Source: Halotia branconii CENA392
Lineage (GTDB): Bacteria; Cyanobacteriota; Cyanobacteriia; Cyanobacteriales; Nostocaceae
NCBI RefSeq assembly: GCF_029953635.1
Contig: NZ_CP124543.1
Span: 2,583,455 to 2,647,454 of the forward strand
Length of the DNA: 64,000 nucleotides
Direction of reading: 5' to 3'
Shown: one piece after another, positions 56,721-64,000 of the stretch
Layout of the letters: each line of letters begins with the position of its first letter
How positions within the stretch are numbered: position 1 is the stretch's first letter
Notes under the pieces: generated by a model
Databases searched by the model: none
Told to the model about the DNA's origin: nothing
Seen by the model: the letters and a program-made list of their open reading frames with translations, nothing else
Program-made: the position numbers and the translations under genes

Positions 56721-58001
56721 TTACCATTCTGTTAGGGCGATCGCTATTCCTTGTTGCAATTCTGATCTAAGTGTGGGGTCATTTGTCAAGTCTTGCAATT
56801 GTTGATGGGCGACTTTTTCATCCAGTTTTTTCAGTGCTGCGATCGCGTGTAGTCTCACTACTTGATTTGGATCTGCTAGTAACAAAATTAATGGCTTAAT
56901 TGCCTGTATATTGCCTAACTGCCCTAAAGACAGGGCAATCGCACTTTTAATATTGGCAATTTTGATGGCTGGATGCTGCGATCGCAGTACATGCATTAAA
57001 ATTTCTGCGGCTGGTGTGGTTAACTGCGGTTTTTGTACTCGCCCCAAAACTGTAACAATTTCTTGCCAAACCGTCTGTGACGTACTTTGATCAAGGGCTT
57101 TTTGTAAATATTTCAAACCAGATAGTGTTTCTACCCAAATCAAAGCACGGATGGATTCTAGTTGTAGCAGTTGTGGTGTATGGGGTGATACCAATATCTC
57201 AAATAAATGCTTGGTAGCTTCGTCGCAACGCATTCGAGAAAGGGCAATCGCCGCTGCACAACAAATCTCAAGATTCAAGTCATGAAGTCTTGGTTGCAGT
57301 TCTGTCACTAAATCTAATTCTGTACATAAATCAGGGCGAAAACCTAAACCCAAAACTGCTGTACGTCTGACTATGGCAGATGTATCATTCAAGGCATTTA
57401 ATAATACTGGTGGTACACGTTGATCATGAAAACTGCTGAGGGCTTCTAATGCTGTGGCGCGTACTTCTGCTTGGTCATCTTGTACTACACTCAACAGAGG
57501 TGTGATAATTTCTCTGCTGTGGATATAAGCAAGCGATCGCACTGCCACAAGTCTGGTATTTTCTTGTGTTAAAAGTTCGGCAAGTTGAGTAATAGCAACA
57601 GAACCCATTTGTCCTAATGCTGCGGCGGCGATCATTTTGAGTTCTTCATCCTCACTGGTTTTTAGCAAATCCACCAAAGAACTGATCGCATCTGGATGTT
57701 GAAATTCGCCTAAAGTCCGCGCTGCATACCAACGCAATTCTACTTCTGCCTCTTCATCTTCTAAGATTTCAATTAATGGCAAAATGGCAATATTTCCTAA
57801 ACGAGTCAATACTTTAGCAATTTCCCAACGTTCTTGAAAATCTCCTTTTTCTAAAATCGAAATTGCTAATTCTAGCAGTTGTTCTGGATTTGCAGAGTCT
57901 TCTGCCAGAATCAACTGCTGTAAATATTGAACTAGCAATGACCAATCAGCTACATCATGTGCTGCTTGTGCTTGCACTAAAAGCTGCTTGAGATTATTCA
58001 C
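56721..58001 (-). CDS. HEAT/PBS-lyase-like repeat protein
   Basis: A 426-residue all-helical protein, start GTG 58001 (or TTG 58004), built of about ten HEAT-type repeats such as ELRWYAARTLGEFQHPDAIS, EVRATALEALSSFHDQRV and VRLHAIAALKKL. Such repeats are protein-binding scaffolds; in cyanobacteria they include phycobilin lyases and assembly factors. Starting 11 bases after the Rieske gene, it is its operon partner and is divergent from nirA. A factor that matures nitrite reductase has been reported in filamentous cyanobacteria; I cannot tell whether this is it. Confidence 0.8.
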   Translation of the reverse strand: MNNLKQLLVQAQAAHDVADWSLLVQYLQQLILAEDSANPEQLLELAISILEKGDFQERWEIAKVLTRLGNIAILPLIEILEDEEAEVELRWYAARTLGEFQHPDAISSLVDLLKTSEDEELKMIAAAALGQMGSVAITQLAELLTQENTRLVAVRSLAYIHSREIITPLLSVVQDDQAEVRATALEALSSFHDQRVPPVLLNALNDTSAIVRRTAVLGLGFRPDLCTELDLVTELQPRLHDLNLEICCAAAIALSRMRCDEATKHLFEILVSPHTPQLLQLESIRALIWVETLSGLKYLQKALDQSTSQTVWQEIVTVLGRVQKPQLTTPAAEILMHVLRSQHPAIKIANIKSAIALSLGQLGNIQAIKPLILLLADPNQVVRLHAIAALKKLDEKVAHQQLQDLTNDPTLRSELQQGIAIALTEW

Positions 58002-58012
58002 CAATTTTGAAT

Positions 58013-58462
58013 TTAGGTTTGCTTAACTACAACTGAATTGCCCTCAATTTTGGCGGTGTAAGTTGTCAAGGGTTTAGAAGCTGGGCCTTTCTGCACTTTA
58101 CCGTCAGCCTCAAATTCAGATTCGTGACAGGGACATAAGAATGTTTTTGTTGACGGTTCCCACCCTACCGTACATCCTTTATGAGTACAAGTAGGGTTAA
58201 CAGCAATGAGATTGGCAGTTTTAGATGTACCAACTACTAAAACAGGCCCAACAGGCGAGTTTTTATTCAGCAATTGACCAGTTTTATCTAATTCTGCTGA
58301 AGTGCCTACTGTTTGCCAATTTCCAGATGTTGAAGATGTTGGTGTGGTAGTTGCTGAAGATGTAGGTGTGCTTGTTTGAGAAGAACAGGCAGCAATTGCC
58401 ACAGGTAGGCTGCTAGCTATCCAACCCAAACCTACCCAATTGATAAAATCACGACGTTTCAT
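58013..58462 (-). CDS. small Rieske [2Fe-2S] protein, exported
   Basis: A 149-residue protein with a Tat-like lipoprotein leader (MKRRDFINWVGLGWIASSLP, then VAIAAC), a Ser/Thr-rich linker, and a Rieske domain: CTHKGC and CPCHESEF supply the two Cys and two His ligands. It is shorter than PetC, lacks its transmembrane-helix layout and fits the extra Rieske proteins of cyanobacteria, so I would not call it petC. It may shuttle electrons outside the cytoplasm. Its promoter region is shared with nirA. Confidence 0.88.
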   Translation of the reverse strand: MKRRDFINWVGLGWIASSLPVAIAACSSQTSTPTSSATTTPTSSTSGNWQTVGTSAELDKTGQLLNKNSPVGPVLVVGTSKTANLIAVNPTCTHKGCTVGWEPSTKTFLCPCHESEFEADGKVQKGPASKPLTTYTAKIEGNSVVVKQT

Positions 58463-58557
58463 GGCTAATGAAATTATGTGTAAGCTGTAACTAATTTTTT
58501 ATACTATGCGTAAAACGCATTAAATTGATACATATTCAGCATTTTTACTAAAATTTT

Positions 58558-58599
58558 GTAGCTATTTATACGATTCTATCAAAAAAATCACCTTAATCT
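58558..58599 (+). promoter_or_regulatory. NtcA-activated promoter of nirA
   Basis: GTA-N8-TAC (GTAGCTATTTATAC, 58558-58571) is followed, after exactly 22 bases, by TAATCT (58594-58599), a TAN3T -10 box. This is the canonical class II NtcA promoter geometry. It lies about 210 bases upstream of the nirA ATG. NtcA activates transcription under nitrogen limitation in response to 2-oxoglutarate. Confidence 0.82.
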
Positions 58600-58810
58600 G
58601 GCAAGTATCGAAATTGTTACATAAACAGTAACTAAGTCCTTTTGATAAGTCTTGCAAATGCAAAAAATTTCAACTTTCCTCTAAATTAATTACGAAATCA
58701 CCTTTAGCTTGGGATAGTCAATGTAATTTAGTAATTCGTAGTTGCAATTAGTGGTTGCTCTGTCCCTCTTAAAATTACGAATTACGAATTACGAATTATT
58801 TAGTTAGATT

Positions 58811-60373
58811 ATGACAGATACAGGAACTACTACTAAAACCAGCCTAAATAAGTTCGAGAAATTCAAAGCTGAAAAAGATGGACTCGCCGTCAAGGGGGAG
58901 ATAGAAAAATTTGCCTCTTTAGGCTGGGAAGCAATAGATGAAACAGACCGCGATCATCGACTGAAGTGGATGGGTGTGTTTTTTCGCCCAGTGACTCCAG
59001 GCAAATTTATGATGCGGATGCGGATACCTAATGGTGTTCTTAATAGTAATCAGATACGTGTTTTAGCGTCAGTGGTGCAGCGTTATGGTGATGACGGTAG
59101 TGCTGATATTACAACAAGACAAAATATCCAATTGCGGGGAATTAGAATTGAAGATTTACCAGATATCTTGAATCGATTTCACACAGTTGGATTAACCAGC
59201 GTCCAGTCGGGGATGGATAATGTCCGCAATATCACAGGTGATCCTGTGGCGGGGTTAGATGCGGATGAGTTGTATGACACACGAGAGTTAGTACAACAAA
59301 TTCAGGATATGTTGACTAACAAAGGAGAAGGTAATCCAGAATTTACCAACCTACCTCGCAAGTTTAACATTGCGATCGCTGGTGGACGAGACAATTCAGT
59401 TCATGCGGAAATTAACGATTTAGCCTTTGTTCCAGCCTTTAAAGAAGAAAATAAAGTCTTCGGTTTTAATGTTTTAGTTGGTGGCTTTTTCTCAGCCAAA
59501 CGCTGTGAGGCGGCAATTCCTCTTAATGCTTGGGTGTCTCCAGAAGATGTGGTAGCTGTATGTAGAGCGGTTTTAGAAGTTTATCGTGACCACGGCTTAC
59601 GTGCGAATCGGCAAAAATCCCGCCTGATGTGGCTAATAGAGGAATGGGGTTTAGAAAAGTTTCGTTCCCAAGTTGAAGAACGTTTGGGTAAGTCATTATT
59701 ACCCGCAGCTGCAAAAGATGAAATTGACTGGGAAAAACGCGATCATATAGGGGTATATAAACAAAAACAATCAGGATTAAATTACGTAGGCTTGCACATT
59801 CCTGTTGGTCGGTTATATGCCGAGGATATGTTTGAAATTGCCAGTCTGGCAGAAGTTTACGGCACTAGTGAAATTCGCCTGACTGTTGAACAAAATATTA
59901 TTATCCCCAACATTCCTGACTCACGTTTAGCAACATTTTTAACAGAGAATCTTTTAGAAAGATTTTCAACTAATCCTGATTTATTGACGCGATCGCTCGT
60001 TTCTTGCACAGGCGCACAATTTTGTAATTTTGCCCTGATTGAAACCAAAAACCGCGCCCTAGCAATGATTAAAGCTTTAGAAGCCGAGTTAATCCTCACT
60101 TCTCCAGTCCGCATTCATTGGACTGGTTGCCCGAACTCCTGCGGACAGCCGCAAGTTGCAGACATCGGTTTAATGGGAACTAAAACTCGCAAAGATGGCA
60201 AAACCGTAGAAGGTGTAGATATCTACATGGGTGGCAAAGTTGGTAAAGACGCTCATTTAGGAACCTGTGTTACTAAAGGCATTCCTTGCGAAGACTTGCA
60301 ATCAGTATTGCGACAACTACTGATTGAAAACTTCGGCGCACGCTTGCGAGAAGTAGTCACAGTTAGGAATTAG
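58811..60373 (+). CDS. nirA: ferredoxin-nitrite reductase
   Basis: A 520-residue sirohaem/[4Fe-4S] enzyme that reduces nitrite to ammonium with six electrons from ferredoxin. The two halves have RYGDDGSADITTRQNIQLRG and SCTGAQFC followed downstream by TGCPNSCGQPQ, which give the four cluster-binding cysteines. The GGRDNSVHAEINDLAF and LHIPVGRLYAEDMFEIA parts are family-typical. First gene of nirA-nrtP-narB, behind an NtcA-type promoter. Normal length, no anomaly seen. Confidence 0.96.
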   Translation: MTDTGTTTKTSLNKFEKFKAEKDGLAVKGEIEKFASLGWEAIDETDRDHRLKWMGVFFRPVTPGKFMMRMRIPNGVLNSNQIRVLASVVQRYGDDGSADITTRQNIQLRGIRIEDLPDILNRFHTVGLTSVQSGMDNVRNITGDPVAGLDADELYDTRELVQQIQDMLTNKGEGNPEFTNLPRKFNIAIAGGRDNSVHAEINDLAFVPAFKEENKVFGFNVLVGGFFSAKRCEAAIPLNAWVSPEDVVAVCRAVLEVYRDHGLRANRQKSRLMWLIEEWGLEKFRSQVEERLGKSLLPAAAKDEIDWEKRDHIGVYKQKQSGLNYVGLHIPVGRLYAEDMFEIASLAEVYGTSEIRLTVEQNIIIPNIPDSRLATFLTENLLERFSTNPDLLTRSLVSCTGAQFCNFALIETKNRALAMIKALEAELILTSPVRIHWTGCPNSCGQPQVADIGLMGTKTRKDGKTVEGVDIYMGGKVGKDAHLGTCVTKGIPCEDLQSVLRQLLIENFGARLREVVTVRN

Positions 60374-60440
60374 GGAAGAGAAAATTTTTTTTGGCGTTAC
60401 TGAATCGAGGTATGAACTTGAAAAATTCAAAATAAAAAAC

Positions 60441-60477
60441 TCTTAACCTTTGCGTCTTTGCGCCTTTGCGTGAGACT
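60441..60477. repeat. small dispersed repeat in the nirA-nrtP gap
   Basis: CTTAACCTTTGCGTCTTTGC followed by GCCTTTGCGTG: the 'tctttgcgcctttgcg' family. It lies in the 220-bp gap, which also has one HIP1 octamer. No T-run terminator is visible, so cotranscription remains possible. Confidence 0.55.
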
Positions 60478-60593
60478 AATCAATATTTCCACTCAGCAAC
60501 ACCAAGAGTTTTTTAATATCCAATCAGGGCGATCGCATCATTGCCCACAGATTTCTCTATGCAATTTTTTGATTTTTTAGTAAGGAAGGCTTC

Positions 60594-62114
60594 ATGCTGC
60601 AAGGATTATTTTCATTTCGTGGGCGTTACCGCATTTTGCATTTAACGTGGTTTGCGTTTTTTCTTTCATTTGTAGTTTGGTTTAACTTTGCCCCTTTTTC
60701 TACAGCAATTCAAGAAACTTTCAGTCTAAGTCCAGGACAAATCAGAACTATTGCTATTTGTAATGTTGCCCTGACTGTGCCAGCTCGCATCATTATTGGC
60801 ATGGTGTTAGATAAATATGGGCCACGCATTACCTACTCAATGCTGCTGATCTATGCTGCCATTCCCTGTATTGCCTTTGCAATGGCACAAAACTTCAGTC
60901 AATTGGTAATTAGCCGTCTAGCATTAAGCATTGTAGGTGCTGGTTTTGTAATTGGTATCCGCATGGTTGCCGAATGGTTTCCACCGAAAGAAATTGGTAT
61001 CGCTGAGGGTATCTATGGCGGTTGGGGTAATTTTGGTTCGGCGGCGGCCGCTTTTACTTTACCTTCTTTAGCTGCGGTGACTGCCTTTGTAGCTGCTGGT
61101 CAAATTAACTGGCGATTAGCGATCGCATTGACTGGAATTGTCGCTGCTATTTACGGATTTATTTATTTGGTCAACGCCCAAGATACTCCTTCTGGCAAAG
61201 TTTATCAAAAACCCAATCGCCACGGCGGCATAGAAGTCACCAGTAAAAGAAGCTTTTGGTTGCTGATGTTGATGAATATTCCCCTCGTTGGCATATTAGC
61301 TCTACTAGCATGGCGTATTAGTAATTTTGGTTTATTAAATCAGACTCAACTATTTATTGTTTACCTTTTGTTAGTTGGTCTGTATGTTTTTCAAGCCTAC
61401 AAATGCTGGGATGTCAATCGGGATTTGATGACAGGTAAGAAGCAATATCCCCCTAAAGAACGCTACGAATTTTCTCAGGTGGCTTTATTAGAACTAACTT
61501 ACTTCGTGAATTTTGGTTCGGAGCTGGCAGTTGTTTCCATGCTCCCAGCATTTTTTGAATCAACCTTCACCTTGAGTAAAGTTTTGGCAGGGATGATTGC
61601 AGCTAGCTATGCATTTATGAACTTGTTAGCTCGTCCTGGTGGAGGCTGGATTTCTGATACTTTAGGCAGCCGCCGATGGACAATGACCGTACTGACAGGT
61701 GGTATCGGTATCGGCTATCTACTGATGGGTGGTGTTAACAGTAATTGGTGGCTACCCATAGCAATTTTGTTAACTATGGCTTGCTCATTTTTCGTTCAAG
61801 CCGGGGAAGGTTCAACCTTTGCGATCGTACCTTTAATTAGACGACGAGTTACAGGTCAGATTGCTGGTAACGTCGGTGCTTATGGCAACGTGGGGGCTGT
61901 GGCTTATCTGACTCTCTTTAGTTTGTTACCTGAAGGTGATATCGGTAACAGAATCTTCTTTCAGACTTTAGGAATTAGCGCCTTGATTGTTACATTTCTT
62001 TGCTGGTTCTTCCTCAAAGAACCTAAAGGCTCATTTGCTGAACATCATGAGGGTGAAGAACCAGAATTGGCAATGGATTCAGCAGAAGCATTTCCTTTCA
62101 TAACCGAAGAATAA
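60594..62114 (+). CDS. nrtP: NrtP/NapA-type nitrate/nitrite transporter (MFS)
   Basis: A 506-residue, 12-helix major-facilitator protein of the nitrate-nitrite porter family. RIIIGMVLDKYGPRITYS is the MFS loop-2 motif, and the nitrate signature segments GAGFVIGIRMVAEWFPPKEIGIAEG and GGWGNFGSAAAAF are present in helices 4-5. A larger cytoplasmic loop (about 200-300) is usual for cyanobacterial NrtP. AAGGAAGG precedes the ATG. The same arrangement, nirA-nrtP-narB instead of nrtABCD, is known from Nostoc punctiforme. Confidence 0.92.
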   Translation: MLQGLFSFRGRYRILHLTWFAFFLSFVVWFNFAPFSTAIQETFSLSPGQIRTIAICNVALTVPARIIIGMVLDKYGPRITYSMLLIYAAIPCIAFAMAQNFSQLVISRLALSIVGAGFVIGIRMVAEWFPPKEIGIAEGIYGGWGNFGSAAAAFTLPSLAAVTAFVAAGQINWRLAIALTGIVAAIYGFIYLVNAQDTPSGKVYQKPNRHGGIEVTSKRSFWLLMLMNIPLVGILALLAWRISNFGLLNQTQLFIVYLLLVGLYVFQAYKCWDVNRDLMTGKKQYPPKERYEFSQVALLELTYFVNFGSELAVVSMLPAFFESTFTLSKVLAGMIAASYAFMNLLARPGGGWISDTLGSRRWTMTVLTGGIGIGYLLMGGVNSNWWLPIAILLTMACSFFVQAGEGSTFAIVPLIRRRVTGQIAGNVGAYGNVGAVAYLTLFSLLPEGDIGNRIFFQTLGISALIVTFLCWFFLKEPKGSFAEHHEGEEPELAMDSAEAFPFITEE

Positions 62115-62151
62115 AAATAGAGGCAAGTTCAAGGGATTTTGCGGGGCTGCG

Positions 62152-62184
62152 AGATCCCCGACTTCTTCAAGAAGTCGGGGATCT
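62152..62184. repeat. 33-bp palindrome, copy 4
   Basis: AGATCCCCGACTTCT-TCA-AGAAGTCGGGGATCT, left flank GGCTGCG as in copy 2. It is in the nrtP-narB gap and could act as a partial terminator or mRNA stabiliser inside the operon. Confidence 0.85.
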
Positions 62185-62264
62185 GAACACCATAACTAAC
62201 TAAACTAATTTACTGCATTAATAAAACCTGTTTATCGGCGTTTATCGGCGGTCTATTTTGATTT

Positions 62265-64000
62265 ATGACTGAATTTACCAAAACCCTTTGTCCATACTGC
62301 GGTGTTGGCTGCGGTTTAGAGGTTTCACCTCCAGCACAACCTAACAAAGCTACCAATCGAGATAGCAAAGGAAATCCGATTTGGCGCGTGCGGGGGAACA
62401 AAGCCCATCCATCCAGTCAGGGTATGGTTTGTGTCAAGGGTGCAACGATCGCAGAATCTTTAGATAAAAACAGATTACATTACCCAATGGTACGGGATTC
62501 TTTAGATCAAGAGTTCCGGCGTGTTAGTTGGGATGAAGCCTTTGATTTGATCACTAAGCAAATTCAAACAGTGCGCTGTACCCAAGGGGCAGAAGCCTTA
62601 TGTGTGTATGGCTCTGGTCAGTTTCAAACCGAAGACTATTACATTGCCCAAAAACTTTTCAAAGGCTGTCTAGGAACTAATAATTTTGATGCCAACTCGC
62701 GTTTATGTATGTCTAGTGCTGTGGCTGGCTACATTCAAAGCTTTGGTTCTGATGGGCCGCCCTGCTGCTACGAAGATTTGGAGTTAACTGATTGTGCGTT
62801 TTTAATTGGTACGAATACTGCTGAATGTCATCCTATAGTTTTCAATCGACTAGAGAAATACCACCGAAAAAACCGCAAAGTCAAAATGATTGTGGTCGAT
62901 CCCCGTCGCACACCGACCGCCGAAGCCGCTGACCTACATTTAGCGATTCGTCCTGGTACTGATATCGACTTGTTAAATGGCATCGCCCATTTATTAATGC
63001 ACTGGGGTTACATTGATCCGCTGTTTATTGACGACTGTACTAGCAATTTTCCTGCTTATGCTGAGGTGATTCGCCACTATTCCCCAGAAGTAGTAGCTCG
63101 TCAATGTGAGATCAGCATTGAAGATTTAGAAACAGCAGCCCGCTATTGGGGGGAATCGCAACGGGTACTATCGCTGTGGTCAATGGGTGTAAATCAATCA
63201 TCAGAAGGTACAGCTAAAGTTAGGACTATCATTAATCTGCATTTGATGACAGGACAAGTTGGTAAACCAGGAGCCGGCCCTTTTTCTCTCACAGGTCAGC
63301 CGAACGCGATGGGAGGAAGAGAAGCCGGAGGTTTGGCACATTTATTACCCGGCTATCGGGTGGTGACAAATCCTCAGCACCGCGCCGAAATTGAGGATTT
63401 TTGGGGATTAGAGCGCGGTCAAATTTCTCCCAATCCGGGCTTAACTGCTTGGGATATGATTACTGGGTTAGAAACTGGCGATGTCGGGTTACTGTGGATT
63501 GCTGCTACTAATCCAGCTGTGAGTATGCCAGATTTAGAACGGACTAAAAAGGCGTTATTGCGATCGCCTTTTACGATCTACCAAGATGCTTATTATCCCA
63601 CAGAAACCTCAGCTTATGCTCATGTTCTGCTCCCTGCTGCTCAGTGGGGTGAAAAAACTGGCGTGATGACAAATTCCGAAAGGATGGTAACTTTGTGTCA
63701 AGCTTTCCGCCAACCGCCAAGAGAAGCCAAAGCAGATTGGGAAATTTTTGCAGAAGTGGGACGTAGGCTGGGCTTTACCAAAGAATTTGCCTTTGCTAAC
63801 TCGGCTGAGGTTTATGCCGAGTTTGTTCAATTAACAAGCGATCGCCCCTGTAACATGACGGGTATCAGTCATGAACTGTTACAATCTCAAGGTGCAACTC
63901 AATGGCCATGTCCCGAAGAGAGCAGCACTTCGGCTACGCTCAGTGACCAAAAAGCAGGGGGAGAAACAAAGCGTCTTTATACAGATTTACGTTTTCCCAC
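62265..64000 (+). CDS. narB: ferredoxin-nitrate reductase (5' part, cut by window end)
   Basis: The first 578 codons from ATG 62265; the gene runs past 64000 (normal length is about 730). N-terminal [4Fe-4S] binding: C9, C12, C16 and C56 in [13 protein letters not shown] and MVCVKG. Then bis-MGD molybdenum-binding segments [40 protein letters not shown] and [20 protein letters not shown]. It reduces nitrate to nitrite with ferredoxin electrons, feeding NirA. Near the end, a dispersed-repeat piece encodes TSATLSD in frame. No strong ribosome site is seen, and it is the third operon gene. Confidence 0.95.
   Translation, partial: MTEFTKTLCPYCGVGCGLEVSPPAQPNKATNRDSKGNPIWRVRGNKAHPSSQGMVCVKGATIAESLDKNRLHYPMVRDSLDQEFRRVSWDEAFDLITKQIQTVRCTQGAEALCVYGSGQFQTEDYYIAQKLFKGCLGTNNFDANSRLCMSSAVAGYIQSFGSDGPPCCYEDLELTDCAFLIGTNTAECHPIVFNRLEKYHRKNRKVKMIVVDPRRTPTAEAADLHLAIRPGTDIDLLNGIAHLLMHWGYIDPLFIDDCTSNFPAYAEVIRHYSPEVVARQCEISIEDLETAARYWGESQRVLSLWSMGVNQSSEGTAKVRTIINLHLMTGQVGKPGAGPFSLTGQPNAMGGREAGGLAHLLPGYRVVTNPQHRAEIEDFWGLERGQISPNPGLTAWDMITGLETGDVGLLWIAATNPAVSMPDLERTKKALLRSPFTIYQDAYYPTETSAYAHVLLPAAQWGEKTGVMTNSERMVTLCQAFRQPPREAKADWEIFAEVGRRLGFTKEFAFANSAEVYAEFVQLTSDRPCNMTGISHELLQSQGATQWPCPEESSTSATLSDQKAGGETKRLYTDLRFP
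63926..63946. repeat. dispersed repeat piece inside narB
   Basis: CACTTCGGCTACGCTCAGTG is identical in core to the spacer family at 5155-5365. It falls in a surface-loop-like, poorly conserved stretch ([20 protein letters not shown]) of NarB and keeps the frame. Confidence 0.6.

Noticed and set aside
56527..56805. 92-codon plus-strand frame after the LCP gene
   Set aside because: Composed of TCGACTACGCTCAG repeats and antisense to the HEAT gene end.
58600..58620. Second GTA...TAC pair near the nirA promoter
   Set aside because: The spacing is N10, not N8, and it lies downstream of the -10 box; the site at 58558 fits exactly.

Overview
The window is chromosomal DNA from a filamentous, probably heterocyst-forming cyanobacterium (Nostocales; Nostoc/Tolypothrix/Calothrix-like). 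Support comes from the photosystem I gene psaK, chlorophyll synthesis genes (chlH/bchH-type and acsF), a nirA-nrtP-narB nitrate assimilation cluster behind an NtcA-type promoter, a cyanoexosortase A locus with a PEP-CTERM protein, COP23 and PhoX/phytase-like proteins, abundant GCGATCGC (HIP1) octamers, and intergenic spaces full of dispersed palindromic repeats. The base composition looks AT-rich to moderate throughout. No phage, transposase gene or CRISPR array was seen.

Layout. 0-12.9 kb is mostly core-like: a relic of an AMP-binding enzyme, an NrdG-like radical SAM protein, psaK, sufE, alpha/beta-hydrolase-fold proteins, phosphoketolase, a tRNA-Lys(CTT), a PAS/GAF histidine kinase with a degenerate ATP-binding domain, and a membrane protein. 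12.9-20.5 kb is an accessory island, all on the minus strand: CHAT-protease/AAA protein, PD-(D/E)XK nuclease-like protein and an AAA/14xWD40 protein, plus an orphan antitoxin-like gene and a 42-bp minisatellite. It is bracketed by a ~59-bp direct repeat which is the broken junction of two once-overlapping genes (GH10-like hydrolase and membrane protein). 20.5-27.8 kb has the GH10-like hydrolase, a VapBC-type pair, an H subunit of Mg-chelatase and the Mg-protoporphyrin ester cyclase. 28-40.6 kb holds two giant putative secreted proteins (an ELWxxDGT/Calx-beta protein and a 2054-residue multi-phosphoesterase preceded by a PHO-box-like array), a PEP-CTERM protein, an L,D-transpeptidase and KDPG aldolase. 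40.8-48.3 kb has a Ser/Thr kinase, a COP23 protein, a double trypsin-TPR protein and the cyanoexosortase A locus, whose middle partner is truncated. 48.3-56.5 kb has rpe, a subtilisin-like protease, a lipoprotein-serpin gene split by an A10 tract, an AI-2E-type transporter and an LCP-family protein. 56.7-64 kb has a HEAT-repeat/Rieske pair divergent from nirA-nrtP-narB (narB runs off the end).

How the genes work together. narB, nirA and nrtP make a complete nitrate uptake and reduction route under nitrogen control. acsF and the chlH-type gene feed chlorophyll synthesis. Phosphoketolase, rpe and eda serve sugar-phosphate branches. The large phosphoesterase would release phosphate from external esters under phosphate starvation. 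A recurring theme is intrusion of short dispersed repeats into coding frames (chlH, the WD40 gene, narB) and into operons (the exosortase locus).

Everything here was read by eye and from recalled family features; no similarity search was run.
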